This document shows, one piece after another, positions 22,501 through 34,345 of a stretch of 64,000 nt of DNA (position 1 is its first letter; each line of letters begins with the position of its first letter). Source of the DNA: Calendula officinalis (lineage: Eukaryota; Streptophyta; Magnoliopsida; Asterales; Asteraceae). Location of the stretch: contig OY970824.1 of assembly GCA_963853835.1 (NCBI GenBank), forward strand, positions 63,754,884 to 63,818,883. Reading direction: 5' to 3'. The notes under the pieces were generated by a model that did no database searches, was not told the origin of the DNA, and saw only the letters and a program-made list of their open reading frames with translations. A program made the position numbers and the translations under genes.

Positions 22501-24383
22501 TGTAACGACCCGAAATTTGTAAATAAATAAATTATGAAAAAAATATGATAAATAAGGATAAATCATTTAAAGAACGTAGGAATTGGTTTCGTGTCATTTG
22601 GACATCGTATGAGAAAGTTATGGACAAAACCGTGTCGAAGCAAAGGTCGAAAAGTGCAGCCTGCCTGGGGAGCAGAGTTCGCGACCCGAACTATAGTTCG
22701 CGATCGCGAACCTTCGACAGGGATTTTGGGGTTTCTGATTTCGAGAGTTCGCGACTCGAACTCTAAAAGTTCGCGACTCGAACTTCGCGCGTACAAAGAG
22801 TTCGCGACTCGAACTCTGAAAGTTCGCGAAGCGAACTTCGTCAGACAGCAATAAAATCGGGTTTTGGCTCATTTGATACCATTTCAAGCCCTAGTTTCTC
22901 TCCCAACGAGTTTGTATACGTTTTTGAGTGGAAAACATCATTTGGAACCGATTTCTTGGTCAAATCTCGTGAATCTTCACTCCTAGTTGGAGATTAAAGG
23001 TAAATCTTCACTCTTTGATCTTTGTAGCTTTAGATCTATGGATTTTTGGCTTGGGTTTGAAACCCTAGTTCTTGGGTTGGTGATTAATGGTTAAATAAAG
23101 GTTGCATACACTTAATAGATGGTATTTTAACAAGGGAATCAAGTGTATGGTTTGGATTTGTAAGAATCATATGGGTGGCTCAACCTAGGGTTTGGTAAAT
23201 CACCATAATTGGGGGAAATGTGTTAGTAGGTGTTATCTAGAGATAGATGGACACATTGGTAGTAGTATGTGATGTTGATCATCTTGTTGTTATAATTGTT
23301 TTAGACATTCGGTGAAGTATTGAGGTGGACGAATTGTGAGCAAGGGACCGGCGGAAAGAATACGGTTAAAGCATCTTTATTGCTAAGGTGAGTACGTGTG
23401 GAATTTACTGAGTACATAGCCCTTTTAAATATTTTCATTACTTGTGTTATGGTCTATTTGCTTAAATGTGTAGACTGGTAGTTGATAGTTAGTTATACCG
23501 ATGATAGTATTGAACTAACTTATTGATGATGAAAGTGATAGCCGAGAGCTAGATTTGCATAACCATAGGGTTATGATGAGATTGAGATGATGTGATGATA
23601 CGGGCTACTCCCGATCATGAAGTGTGGATTGAGGGGCAGTTGGGCGTATTCCCATCGACTCTTCCACGTTAGTCATGAGATGACACGGGCAACTCCCGGT
23701 CATGAGGTGTGGAGTGAGGGGCAGTTGGGTGAATTCCCATGTGAATTCCCATCGACTCATCCACGTTAGTTATGCGATGTCACGGGATACTCCCGGTCAT
23801 GAGGTGTGGAGTGAGGGGCAGTTGGGGTGAATTCCCATGTGAATTCCCATCGACTCATCCACGTTAGTTATGCGATGTCACGGGATACTCCCGGTCATGA
23901 GGTGTGGAGTGAGGGGCAGTTGGGGTGAATTCCCATCGACTCATCCACGTTAGTTGTGATTGCTAGGTAAGCAAGGTTGTTAGGGTCACACTAAGGTGAC
24001 TAGACTGGATAGTTGGATATATATATATATGTATATTGATTGATTATATGAAACGTGACATTTCATTTTATTATCGGGTCTAAACCCATGTAGCTCACGA
24101 GACGTTTTTGTCTCACGTACTCCTTGTTTTGTTTTGCTATGTACTCAGGTTCGGGATCGAAGGTTTAGGTACGCATGGATAGAGATGCGGGGCCTAGAAT
24201 AGAAGAACTTTAGATTGGACTTATGCTTAGCTTTGGTTTTGATCTATTTTGTAACACCAAACTTTATACTCTGATTTTCATACCAAAGGTTTTTGTAAAT
24301 CCATATTTTGGAATAGTTCTTCTATTTATGAAAAATGTTTTATTTTGGGCAAATGTTTTGTGTTTAAAATTTGAGGTGTTACA
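22501..24383 (+). repeat. 5' LTR (1883 bp) of the aberrant element
   Basis: Starts TGTAACGACC and ends GGTGTTACA, followed by the primer-binding site. It contains GTTCGCG palindromes at 22674-22830 and an internal tandem repeat at 23600-23951. Confidence 0.9.
23600..23951 (+). repeat. Tandem repeat in LTR, four units of about 70-100 bp
   Basis: Units begin ACGGG-TACTCCCGGTCATGA and end CATCGACTCATCCACGTTAG. Two units have an extra CCATGTGAATT duplication. Confidence 0.9.
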
Positions 24384-24386
24384 ACT

Positions 24387-24398
24387 TGGTATCAGAGC
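24387..24398 (+). other. Primer-binding site (initiator tRNA-Met type)
   Basis: TGGTATCAGAGC starts 3 bp after the LTR end. Confidence 0.92.
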
Positions 24399-24633
24399 TA
24401 TAGTTTAAGTGAATTAGGTTGGATGACCATCCTGGTCTTAGACTGTAGCATTAGGAATGTAAGATTCCTTGAGATCGATAGGTTGACCTTGAGACTTTAT
24501 ATTAAGTTTAGGGTTGAACCTAGGGGACCGATGAGAATTGATATGATTATGGATATTGAGTCTTATGAGACTAATGGGTAGTACACAAGGTACTAAATGT
24601 TTAATGTCTTTCGTTTAGTCTTGATCGAAAGAA

Positions 24634-25676
24634 ATGGTGACCACGCATAGAAGTGGTAAAGCCCCGGAGGGCCGGGAGGAAGAAATACCTCATGTCGAGG
24701 TTGTGGTTGAACGTGAAAGCCAACCGTCAATGCATCGGATGGGTGACTCGGAGGTCGGAGCTAATAGAACTCCGGTGACCATGGCGGACCTCCAAACTAT
24801 TATTGAACAACTCAAGGGAGTGGTGGCCGATGAGGTGCACCGCATCATTGGGGACCGTGAGAGGTCGGGTGGAGATCGTGTATCCGAAGCTAGATCGGAT
24901 GAGAAAACCAGGGATGGTGGCACTCGAGTGGAGAAATCCTCCACAGGTGGTTGTAGTGATGCAAGGGCGAGACCCGATGAAAATTATGGTTGTTCTTTTA
25001 AGACCTTCATGGCTTGTAAGCCAAATGTGTATTCGGGTAGTTCGGACCCGAAAGTAACTATGAGGTGGATCCGAGAGACCGAGGGGGTTATCGGTAGTAG
25101 TAAGTGTAAGGATGCCGATATGGTGACGTATGCGTCACAACTATTGAAAGAAGATGCCATGGTGTGGTGGGATATCGTGTATGAGACCCTCGGGAGGGAG
25201 GTGATTGAGAAGATGTCATGGGACGACTTTACCACGAGGTTGAAGATAAAGTTTTGCCCCGACAGGGATTTGGAGAAGATGCATGAGAGGTTTGTAAACC
25301 TAAAGAAGGGTGATAGGTCGGTTGAGGAGTACTCAAGGGAATTCACGGGATTGCTCCCGTTTGTTGCAAGAACTTATTTTGAGGAAGGATCGAGGGTAGT
25401 CCGGTATGCTTGTGGGCTACCTTGGGATTACCAATTGGAGGTAAGGAGAGCGGCCACACTCGATGAAGCCATTGGTGCCGCCCGGGGTGTGGAAGAGGTA
25501 GATGCGACAAGGAATGCCGTGAGGGCCCATGTGAACGAGAAAAGGAAAGCCGAGAGTGGCTCGGGAACTTCTAAAAAGGGGAAGTTCACATCAAATTCCT
25601 TCAAGCAAGGAAGTGTCGCCTCGTGCAAGAAGTGTGGGAAGAATCATACCGGCGAGTGCCGAAGTGGGTCGTTACA
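24634..25676 (+). pseudogene. Truncated Ty3-type gag
   Basis: Opens MVTTHRSGKAPEG and stays in frame through a retrotransposon-gag domain (FMACKPNVYSGSSDP, WIRETEGVI, MVWWDIV, FTTRLKIKFCPD, RSVEEYSREFTGLL). It continues to the first CCHC half, CKKCGKNHTGEC. It then reaches the element boundary, so nucleocapsid completion and all of pol are missing. Codon frame and domain are otherwise intact. It would make a short gag-only protein if transcribed from the complete LTR. Confidence 0.88.
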
Positions 25677-26248
25677 AATATGGTATGCAAAATCTGATGA
25701 ACTAATGGATAAATCTATAAACAACATACATGATGAAAACCCAGATCTGATTACAACATATAAATGACGAACATCAGATCCGATTACAGCATGTAAGAAC
25801 CCAGATTTGAGTACAACAAGTAAAAACCCAGACTGTTGTTCACCGGATCTGAGGGAGATAGCGATGAACACGGAACGGCGATAGATATGAAGGCGGTGGT
25901 GTCGTCGACTATTTGATGGAGGCAGACGTCGGTGTTGCTGGTGAAGGCGATATGCAACGACGGTGGTTGTGGTCGGATATTTTGAGGTGCGGCGGTTAAA
26001 GGTGGAGAGAATTGAAAACACACAAATGTGTGTGTTTTTTTTAATACGGAGAGTTGGGGAGTTAGGTTTTGATCAATTAATAGTTATTTTATTTACCTTT
26101 TTGCCCTTCCTTCTTTTTTTTAAGATTTTAATTTACCAGTTAACTATAAATATATCATCATGATCTAGGTCACACATCTTATAATCCAATGGCTCAAAAA
26201 TATTCTCGCAATTCTCGCAAATAGGGTGTTCTCGCATGAACCCACCAC

Positions 26249-26366
<118 letters not shown>

Positions 26367-28220
26367 GGGTCGAGTTATATTGAGAACCCTTATTTTAAAA
26401 AGAACTCTGAGAACTATTATTAACCAACCATAATTTAGTAAATTATTTTTGATTTATTTAATTCATATTAATTATTTAGGGGTATTTAGGACATTTTACC
26501 AAAAAGAAATAATTTCCTTTTTAAAACATTTCCTGAAATTTAGGATTTATTTTTAAAAATTTATTGTTATTTTGATATTGAAAATTTATTGTTATTTTGA
26601 TATTTATATCGGACTGGTTGTGCATGTATGTTTTGCATATATCTTATTTTACGAATCTGCATTTCATAAATTTATATTTTAATGTACGGTTATGCATATA
26701 TGTTATTTACGGTTTTACATATATGTTAAACATATATGTAACATAAAATTTACATGTTTAACAAACAAAATATATATTTAAATTCTATAAAATTGTTACA
26801 ACAAACGGAACACATACAAATTGTATTGAATGTACAAGTTAGAACATACATATTGAACTTATTCATACAACATTAAAAATATATAGTTACAAATTTACAA
26901 TGCTTAGTCTTGTAATAAAAAGTGGAAATATTTGATACAAAAAAAATGACAATCTTCTGAAGGATCCGAGAACATAGATGTATCAACATCTAGAGTCAAA
27001 ATTGGTTTACCAAGAGCATTAATGTAACCGAGAACATATATGTCACCGAGAACAAAGATGTGATCGAGAACATAGATGTAACCGAGAAGATAGATGTACC
27101 CATTTCAATTAGCAAACTTGAATCACTTGCTTGGTACACAACTCCTATGAAAATTATGAATATAAAAAAAAATGAGAAGTTAGTAAACACATCGTCATCA
27201 CTCGTATCCGCGTCTGATGATTGATCTGATTAACGATGTAAAAAATAGTTAGTGGCACATAAAAAACGAACTCAGTTTAAACATATTCTAAAAACCCATA
27301 GAGCAGCCTAACGAATTGATTAAAATAGCATACTAAACACGTATGCACTATGAACACAATTTTTCAACTAAAAATCCACAATATACATAAAAAAATTAAC
27401 AGTTAAAGCAAAAAAAAAGGAAAAAAAAAGAAAAGGGATTAACATTCATGTAAGCAAAAGGATGAACAGAATGAGTTTAAGAAATTTTACCGGAAAACGT
27501 TTCCATCAAATCAACAACCTCTTCCACGCCACCGCCTTTCAAAATCCGACTACATTTTTTACCAGATCTATAAACAGCTTTGACATCGGGTTCCCTGACA
27601 TCGTCGCAGGAGTTCTCAAACCTAGATCTGTTTGGCAAAACCCAATATCCATGAACCAGATCTGGTTTGCAAAACCCTAGAGAGAAAAAAGGAGGAAAAT
27701 CGAGTGTTGGAGGTGCGTTGAGGGCGGCATTTAATGTCGGAGAAGGTGCATGTTCGTGCGGTGGTGGTGATTGCGTCGATTGTGCTGTCGGCGGTAGTCG
27801 CCAGAAGTATGTCACACGAAGTGGGGGAACACCGGCCGGAGGAGGGAGAAAATCGCAAAACTACACACGCACGTGTGTTCTCCAGTGTTGCGGGTGGCGG
27901 GGCGGGATGTGGTGCGTGCGACGGTGGTTATAGAGAGAATGGGACGGGGAGGTTATAGGGAGGAGAAGATGTAGGTTATGGAGAGGGGCCTACGATTTAA
28001 TTGGGGGTGATAGAGAAAGTGACGGATTTTTAGGGATATTTTTTTTTTCAAAATACCTGATTTACCCTTTTCAATTAATTCTTATTAAAAAAAAGGGATT
28101 GAATTATTTACGAAATTGCCATAATCAATCCTAACCATTAATCTTAAATCCAATGGTCTAAATTGATTAATTAAAAGTTCTCAGAGTTCTTTTTAAAATT
28201 AGGGTTCTCAATATAACTCT

Positions 28221-28224
<4 letters not shown>
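26367..28224. mobile_element. TIR element C, about 1.86 kb
   Basis: Near-perfect TIRs of about 45 bp: GAGTTATATTGAGAACCC(T), then a T/A-rich step, then TTTTAAAAAGAACTCTGAGA (left 26371-26415, right about 28170-28216). TA repeats lie on both sides. The interior holds a short tandem repeat (26975-27095) and a GC-rich, exon-like block at about 27480-27960 with overlapping frames on both strands. None of these frames has a recognisable domain; the block may be captured host sequence. Confidence 0.85.
26975..27095. repeat. About 20-bp tandem repeat in element C
   Basis: Repeats of ACCGAGAACATAGATGT with substitutions, six or so units. Confidence 0.8.

Positions 28225-28252
<28 letters not shown>
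28225..28252. repeat. (TA)n between TIR elements C and D
   Basis: About 27 bp of TA. Confidence 0.95.
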
Positions 28253-28255
<3 letters not shown>

Positions 28256-31142
28256 TATAATTAGAATCAAAACCATCTAAGGCTACAGAACCGGAAGAAC
28301 TCAATATAGACCTTTAGATTTAAAGTGAACGGCTATGATTAATCAACCATTATATATATAAATGTTGATTTTTTTACATCTGTTTTATTTTGTATACATG
28401 TATGTATTTGTATGAATTCTTGTTTTTTTAAAATAATTTAGAAGCATTTATTATAGTATACATGTATGTAAATGAATAAACATGTATGTATTTGTAACAC
28501 CTCAAATTTTTAACACAAAATATTTCCGTAAAATCCCTTTTTAAATTCAAAACATTTAGAGTATTGTCCCAAAATATGGATTTACAAAAAAAACCTTGGC
28601 ATAAAATAAAAATCATTAGTTGGTGTTACAAAATATATCATAACCAAAGCCAAACGTAAATCCACCTGCTATCTCTACTAAATCCGTGCGACTCTACTAG
28701 CAACCGCACCTAATCCTTAGCTCCTGAACCTGAGTACATAGCATCACAAACAAACATAGTACGTAAGACAAAATTGTCTCGTGAGATACATGGGTTTTAG
28801 ACCCGACATTAATATATATAAATAATCACATTTATTTATAATCACATTTATTAGATATATAAATGTATATATATATATCTATATACTTTAGTTACCTCCG
28901 TGGTAACCCTATCTCATTCATATACATCAATCACCTCTTCGGTGATTCTATCACATTCGTTCATAGCCTATTCGACCCGTCAAGTTGTTCGGAATGCCTC
29001 CAATCCAACGAGACCCCATTTTGCCCTACTAACCGGAATGCCTCCGATTCAGTAGAACCCCCATTGCCACAGTGTTCAGCCAAAGTGACCTATCTTCATC
29101 TTACTAACCAGAATGCCTCCAGTTCAGTAAGATCCAACATCTTGTTCGGTGATCGGAATGCCTCCGACTCATCAGTTTTATTCAAGATACCATGATAATC
29201 CGGAATGCCTCCAAATCTATCATGTACCTGCCTTATTTCAATCTACCCGTCATAACTATTACATGTGACTATATGTCACATCTATCATCAATGCCATAAG
29301 GCCATCATACAATCTATCCACATGCTAATCTTAACTAGCATTCACATAATCGGATCAACTAATCTCGTCATTAGTAATCACATATTATAAAAGTACACTC
29401 TTTTACATCATATCAATAATTAGTTATTAATTACTTTTCTTTATCATGATCTCTTTCAAAATCATCAATCACTTTAGACATACTTAGATAGTCTACTATT
29501 TATCACTTTCTCATATTTTCAATCATATCTTTATTAAAATCATTTATTAATAAAGACTCACAAAACATCATATGTATTTTAAACGAAACATTTGCTATGT
29601 ACCCAGTTTAAAAAGTCTCATGTACTCACCTTAGCCAAGCTAATTCCAAATCGTGTCTAACAACACGAATCCTTGCTTTCCAACTTGTGAGATGTCACCA
29701 AACTTTAGGTCTGCTTGACCTACCATCAATATTATCACAATAACTAGTTATTATCCATAACTAATCACTAATCAATCCATATACACATTCCTAACCACCA
29801 AGTTCACCCAACTTGGTGGAATCTCAAACCCTAGTTCAAAATTTCCATCAATAAACCCAAATCCAACTTGTACACATCGATTACAAGCTTACAATGAGTG
29901 TTCCACACCCATGTTTAGTCATCTTCCCCAAAGATGACATGGTTGGTTCCCCAAACCACCATTTTTACCCATACAAAGCTCACAATCAAGGTAGATAAGT
30001 AAAATAGACAAGAATCCTTACCCTTGATGATTCAATCCTTCAAGATGGTGATGATTCGAGCTCCAAGACTCCAAAATCGACCACTTCTCTCTAGAAAACG
30101 GCTGCACAAAGTGTGGGGTTGAGGGTGAAATGAAACCCTAGCTTACACACAAGTTTATATGTTCCAGACCAAATTCGCGCCGAGCTCGCGCCGCGAAGTG
30201 ACGCGGGTTTGCCTTTTAGAAGCCGATCTTTTCCAGCTTTCGCGCCCCGCTCGCGCCGAGTTCGCGCCGCGAACCAAACGCGACACTCTCGCGTTTCGTC
30301 TCTGGAGTTGCTGTTTGAACTCGCGCCTGCCTCGCGCCGCGAGGGCTGCCTGGGTCAGTTTCTTGCCTTTTAAACTTGTTTCCATCCATGTCTTGACCCA
30401 TACTTGGTTACCCCAAGGCCCAAACATCCAAACACTCGATAAAACACAACGGAGACTCGATTAAATATTTTCCCACCTTTATTCCTCAATATTTCCATTT
30501 AATATATTAACCGAAAATTCTGGTCGTTACAGTATTTGTATGAATTCTTGTTTTTTTTAAATAATTTAGAAGCATTTATTATAGCATACATGGAAACTAC
30601 AATGCAAACTGTACATCTATGTATTATTAGATACATGCACGCCTGACAACATGTACATCTATGTATTATCAAAACTATCAAATATTAATATGATATAAAG
30701 AGCTGAATACATTGATGTTAATTTTAAAAAATGTTATACAATCACGTTTTATGTGTATGGGTACGGAGAATACATTGATGTTAATTTTGAATTAGGTACC
30801 AAGAATACAAACCAATAATTCGTTGTATGAAGATTCATAAAACCAACTTTCCTAAATTTAGTTATGGAAGATCTCACGATTTGGTTATTCAATCAAGGAA
30901 TTCGGGATATGGGGGACCCCTCATTAATGGCCATTTAATTCATAAAACCAACTTTCCTAAATAATTGGGTATCATTAATCCACTCGCCAGTTGCCAAAAG
31001 AAAATAATGGTGATGCATTACCCAATATAACCCTACCGAATTAATTAAAAATACAAATTAAAACCGAAAATTACTCTTCACTCATTGGTTGAATTATAGT
31101 TCTGTCGGTTCTGCTTCTAATTTGGTTCTGTATATAAAGCAC

Positions 31143-31145
<3 letters not shown>
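28253..31145. mobile_element. Possible TIR element D with nested solo LTR
   Basis: The ends are weakly inverted: left ATTAGAATCAAAAC...CAGAACCGGAAGAACT; right (reverse complement) ATTAGAAGCAGAACCGACAGAACT. TA repeats bound both ends, as for elements A-C. Length without the solo LTR is about 0.85 kb. TIR identity is the poorest of the four, hence the lower confidence. Confidence 0.45.
28493..30531 (-). mobile_element. Solo LTR (2039 bp) inside element D
   Basis: On the minus strand it runs TGTAACGACC...GAGGTGTTACA. The TSD is GTATT (28488-28492 and 30532-30536). Its end TGTAACACCTCAAATTTT matches the end of the LTR at 22501-24383, so they are the same family. It carries a repeated GGAATGCCTCC motif (29000-29210) and a CpG-rich block of TTCGCGCC/GCGCCGCGAA palindromes (30172-30345). 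Confidence 0.9.

Positions 31146-31210
<65 letters not shown>
31146..31210. repeat. (TA)n at the right edge of the nest
   Basis: About 62 bp of TA between element D and the right half of the split MITE. Confidence 0.98.
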
Positions 31211-31214
<4 letters not shown>

Positions 31215-31322
31215 CCTATCATCCACCAATTATCCAATTTAACTTAATTAACATTCATTATCATATTTTGCCTAAAAAACTGTAAACTCTAAAATGAATC
31301 ACTTATCTTGAAACGGAGGAAG
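31211..31322. mobile_element. Right half of the split CTTCCTCCG-type MITE
   Basis: Aligns with the last 112 bp or so of the intact MITE at 7493-7808 (GRGACC...CACC/TAA, TTTTGCCT, AATCACTTAT, CGGAGGAAG) and ends at the TA TSD (31323-31324). It complements the left half at 12518-12720 almost base for base. Confidence 0.85.
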
Positions 31323-31705
31323 TAATATCTTACTATTTATTTACAAGATATATGTGGAATATTATATCTATAACTAACTCCAACATCATAATCGTATTTA
31401 TTAATAACTTTAAAAAGTATTTATTTTAGTATAAAGAAATTATCTTTATATAAAATAATCAGTAATAAAATTATGACGTGACCATTATTAGTAAGGTTAA
31501 TTAAGTTAATGCACATTTAGATCACTTTACTTTGCGAAAAAAAATCACTTTTGGCCGTTATAGTTCGTGAAAAAAATTTCAATTTGATCATTGTACTTTG
31601 TGTAAAAATTCATAAATAAAGGTGAAATTTATTGATAACAAATTGTAGGTCACCCGAGTAACTTAAGAGTGTGTTTTTAAAAAGTTTAATATTTAATTAT
31701 TAATA

Positions 31706-31957
31706 CTCCCGTCCCATAAAAAAGTTTACATTTCATTTGGGCACAATCTTTTAGAAGATAGTTAGTGGTGAGGTCCTTTGTAATACTTTTGATTAAAATA
31801 TAAGGTTAGATTGGAGAGAGAAAATATTTTATTGGTGGAATTATTGGTAATAATATTATTTTATTAGGTGGGATCTCCAAATTTTGAGAAATATAAACTT
31901 TTTTGTGCAATAAAATTTTAAGAAGAAATGTAAAGTTTTTTATGGGACGGAGAGAAT
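31706..31957. mobile_element. Stowaway-type MITE
   Basis: Left end CTCCCGTCCCATAAAAAAGT, right end ATGGGACGGAGAGAA. The TSD is TA. It is the same family as the copies at 46051-46290 and 53243-53665 (shared TTGGGCACAATCTTTT). Confidence 0.85.
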
Positions 31958-32432
31958 ATTATGTAGTGCAATGATAATATTAAAATAAAATAAAATAAAA
32001 AAGTTGAATGATCGAAATTAAGTTTTCTGAAAAAGTACGATAATCACGTCCATTTACACTTAAAAAAAATTGTATTATCAATTTTCTTCGAACGGTACCA
32101 AAGAAATTACTTTTTCTTTTTTGAACCGATAACACACACTCCCTAATTCTATATCATGAGCAACACGTTATAGCTTTCTCCAATACCACTAGACAATAAG
32201 CCTTAAGTACCAAAAAAATTACTTAAACAACGCAATTGTTTGCTCTAAAATGTTTGTATAGGCTTTCTGAAAATTGTTCTAAGACACTTCTTAATTTTCT
32301 TATGGTTTAAAGGACAAATTTCAACAATTGATCAATAATAAATAATTGTCAGGATTAAATATATACAAATTAAATTATACAAACATGTAAAGTTATATGA
32401 ATGAAAATGATGAAAGCCAAAATAAATAAATA

Positions 32433-32594
32433 AAGAGAAATGATATTGGTTCCTACTATTTTTGTCTATCAATTCATGATAAATGTCAAAATAAAGGTAT
32501 AATATGAGGAAAGAAAATTAATAAATCATACCTATCAAGTTTAAGATAGAAATATAAGTAAGAAGAAAATATAAAAAGAAATATCATTTCTCAT
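32433..32594. mobile_element. MITE-like repeat, ATGAGAAATGATATT family
   Basis: Inverted ends AGAGAAATGATATT and AATATCATTTCTCAT. Related copies lie at 45145-45359 and 60631-60812. Internal phrases (TCAATTTGATCATGA, AAGTGTCAAAATC) are shared. Confidence 0.65.
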
Positions 32595-33062
32595 AAATAA
32601 AATACGCACGTCAAGATCGTCAATAGGAGACTATCTTGTTCACAAGAAGGTGATGATCGTCACGAACACTAAACAAGTTTCTGTAACACGTGTTGTTCAA
32701 TGCACACGTGACAATCAGGCAAGTGGCTCGTTTACAAAATCATGCACGCTATCAAGTTACATTAAAGCTTCTTAGTGCAATTATATATTCGGAAAAAATA
32801 AGGTTTCTTTTAAATATAATAATTTCATTATGGGTTTATAGCCTAACGATATTAAAATGATTAGGTGTCTCACAAAGTTATGAGTTCAAGTTTCAGCATG
32901 GATAAAATAATATAGAAATTAAAGAATGTGTGTTTTCCGTTTATTAAAAAAATTTCGTTCCTAATGTCCTAACTAGGATTTTATATAAACGGATTAGTTA
33001 AAAGAGGCTTCCTGTGCCTAATGTATTTCGAAATAATATATTAAGTTAACGAAGACTTGTTA

Positions 33063-33360
33063 GTTGGTCGGTGTAAGCTGGATCGAGAATCGATTGGAAT
33101 TGTCAACTGCACGAGACCGAACCGAGCTTTATCAAATCGGTTCTTGGTTGTAATGTTCATACAAAACTGGTTCTCGATCCGGTTGCAAGAGTTCGGTTCG
33201 GTTCGAAATGGAGAAAAATAAAAACAAATAGAAAAAACTCGATTGGTTCTCAGTTTGGTTCGGTTCCAAGCATCATAGGTTTGACCATCGATCCGGCCGA
33301 AATCATTTTATCGCTTCTCGTTTCGATTAAGTTACGTCCTTTGACTGTACACATGCCTAG
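33063..33360. repeat. CGGTT-rich dispersed repeat, copy 2
   Basis: Degenerate GGTTCGGTTC/GATCGAGAACC sequence related to 10770-11010. It ends with a shared tract ..gtgacacatg/gtacacatgcctag. Confidence 0.5.
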
Positions 33361-33506
33361 CTGCATGTATATACTTACGTGCATAATATATAAACAATTT
33401 TATAAGGAACGTAAGTGAGTACTTCAGTACTTGTAGCATTCTATAATTTCAAAACGACAGTGACACTGAATCCTTCATTAATTGTCGTGTGATGGTATTA
33501 CATGAG

Positions 33507-33674
33507 TAATAGAGGATAATCTCTTGCCCTTTTCCATTACAACTAATGACTATAAATATACATAAAATCCCTTAACACTAGCCTACGATTATGGTAGCAT
33601 TTAGTGTCTACCTTATTTACATGATTTCCTAAATATATTATATTAATTACACATAATGACAATATATTCTAACA
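33507..33674 (-). repeat. 3' LTR of the outer copia element
   Basis: 168 bp, starting TAATAGAGG and ending TTCTAACA on the plus strand. The purine tract CTCCCCCGC (minus GCGGGGGAG) follows at 33675. Confidence 0.93.
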
Positions 33675-34345
33675 CTCCCCCGCAGTCGCAACGGGAGAGG
33701 GACGAACGCTGAGACTGTTTCGAAAATCTTGAAATAACACTAGTGGTAAGCTTTTGGTGAATATATCGGCTATCTGATAGCGAGATGGAACATGAAGAAC
33801 CCGGACCAGTCCACGAGCCACTTTTTCACGAACAAAATGAATGTCCATCTCAATGTGTTTGGTCCTTTGATGTTGGACCGGATTACCCGATAAGTAAATA
33901 GCACTAACGTTGTCACAGTACACGAGAGTTGCTTTTTGGATTGGGCAATGAAGCTCGAGCAATAAATTTCGCAACCAACACGATTCGGCCACCACATTGG
34001 CGACCCCACGATATTCTGCCTCGGAACTCGAACGGGATAGCGTTGGTTGACGTTTTGCGGACCATGAAATCAAGTTATCACCCATGTAGACACAATATCC
34101 TGATGTGGAACGTCGTGTGTCAGGACAGCCACCCCAATCGACATCTGTATAAGACAAAAGTGTAGAGGTGGTGGATTTATATAAGTATAAACCATGATGT
34201 AACGTCCCCTGAATATATCTGAGGATGCGCTTTAAAGCAGCCATGTGAACGTCCCGTGGATCATGCATAAACAGGCACACCTGTTGAACCGCGTAAGAAA
34301 TGTCTGGTCTGGTGAACGTTAGATATTGAAGAGCACCGGCTAGAC
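33675..34345 (-). pseudogene. RNase H end of the outer copia pol
   Basis: Reads SLAGALQYLTFTRPDISYAV, then a DVDWGGCPDTRRSTSGYCV motif, SWSAKRQPTLSRSSSEAEYR, the CDNVSAIYL box and IADIFTKSLP at the end, the standard C-terminal copia order. One active-site position reads TDVDW where TDADW is usual. The reading frame is intact here but is separated from RT by a hAT MITE. Confidence 0.9.

Larger units (their letters stand above)
22501..25676 (+). mobile_element. Aberrant Ty3-type element: one LTR, PBS and partial gag
   Basis: Flanked by the 5-bp TSD AATAT (22496-22500 and 25677-25681). It has a complete 5' LTR, a primer-binding site and gag up to the first zinc knuckle, then ends GGGTCGTTACA, with no pol and no 3' LTR. 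The right end is the reverse complement of the left end TGTAACGACCC (11 bp), so both outer ends are U3-type. This is not what simple truncation of an integrated copy would give. Confidence 0.8.
21965..26248. mobile_element. TIR element B, about 1.1 kb before a nested insertion
   Basis: Inverted ends share GTGGGTTCATGCGAGAAC followed by TTTGCGAGAA-T/C-TGCGAGAA (left 21968-22010, right about 26200-26246). Both ends abut TA repeats. The element holds an LTR-gag insertion at 22501-25676. The rest is non-coding, with a GC-richer stretch near 25860-26000. Confidence 0.72.
31325..33500. other. Intergenic stretch with MITEs and repeats, no gene
   Basis: Contains the Stowaway element at 31706-31957, an ATGAGAAATGATATT-family element at 32433-32594 and the CGGTT-rich repeat at 33063-33360. 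The phrase gagttcaagtttc near 32882 is B-box-like but has no definable SINE boundaries. Confidence 0.5.

Noticed and set aside
22545..22887. Several overlapping Arg/Ser-rich frames on both strands
   Set aside because: They arise from the CpG-rich palindrome cluster in an LTR and have no domain or start context.
23600..23951. CRISPR-like regular repeat array
   Set aside because: Units are directly adjacent with no unique spacers, inside a plant LTR.
27477..27958. Overlapping frames in element C as host genes
   Set aside because: No recognisable domain or splice model. Kept only as possible captured sequence.
30155..30464. Arg/Ala-rich frames on both strands
   Set aside because: They lie in the GCGCC palindrome block of a solo LTR; they are a compositional artefact.
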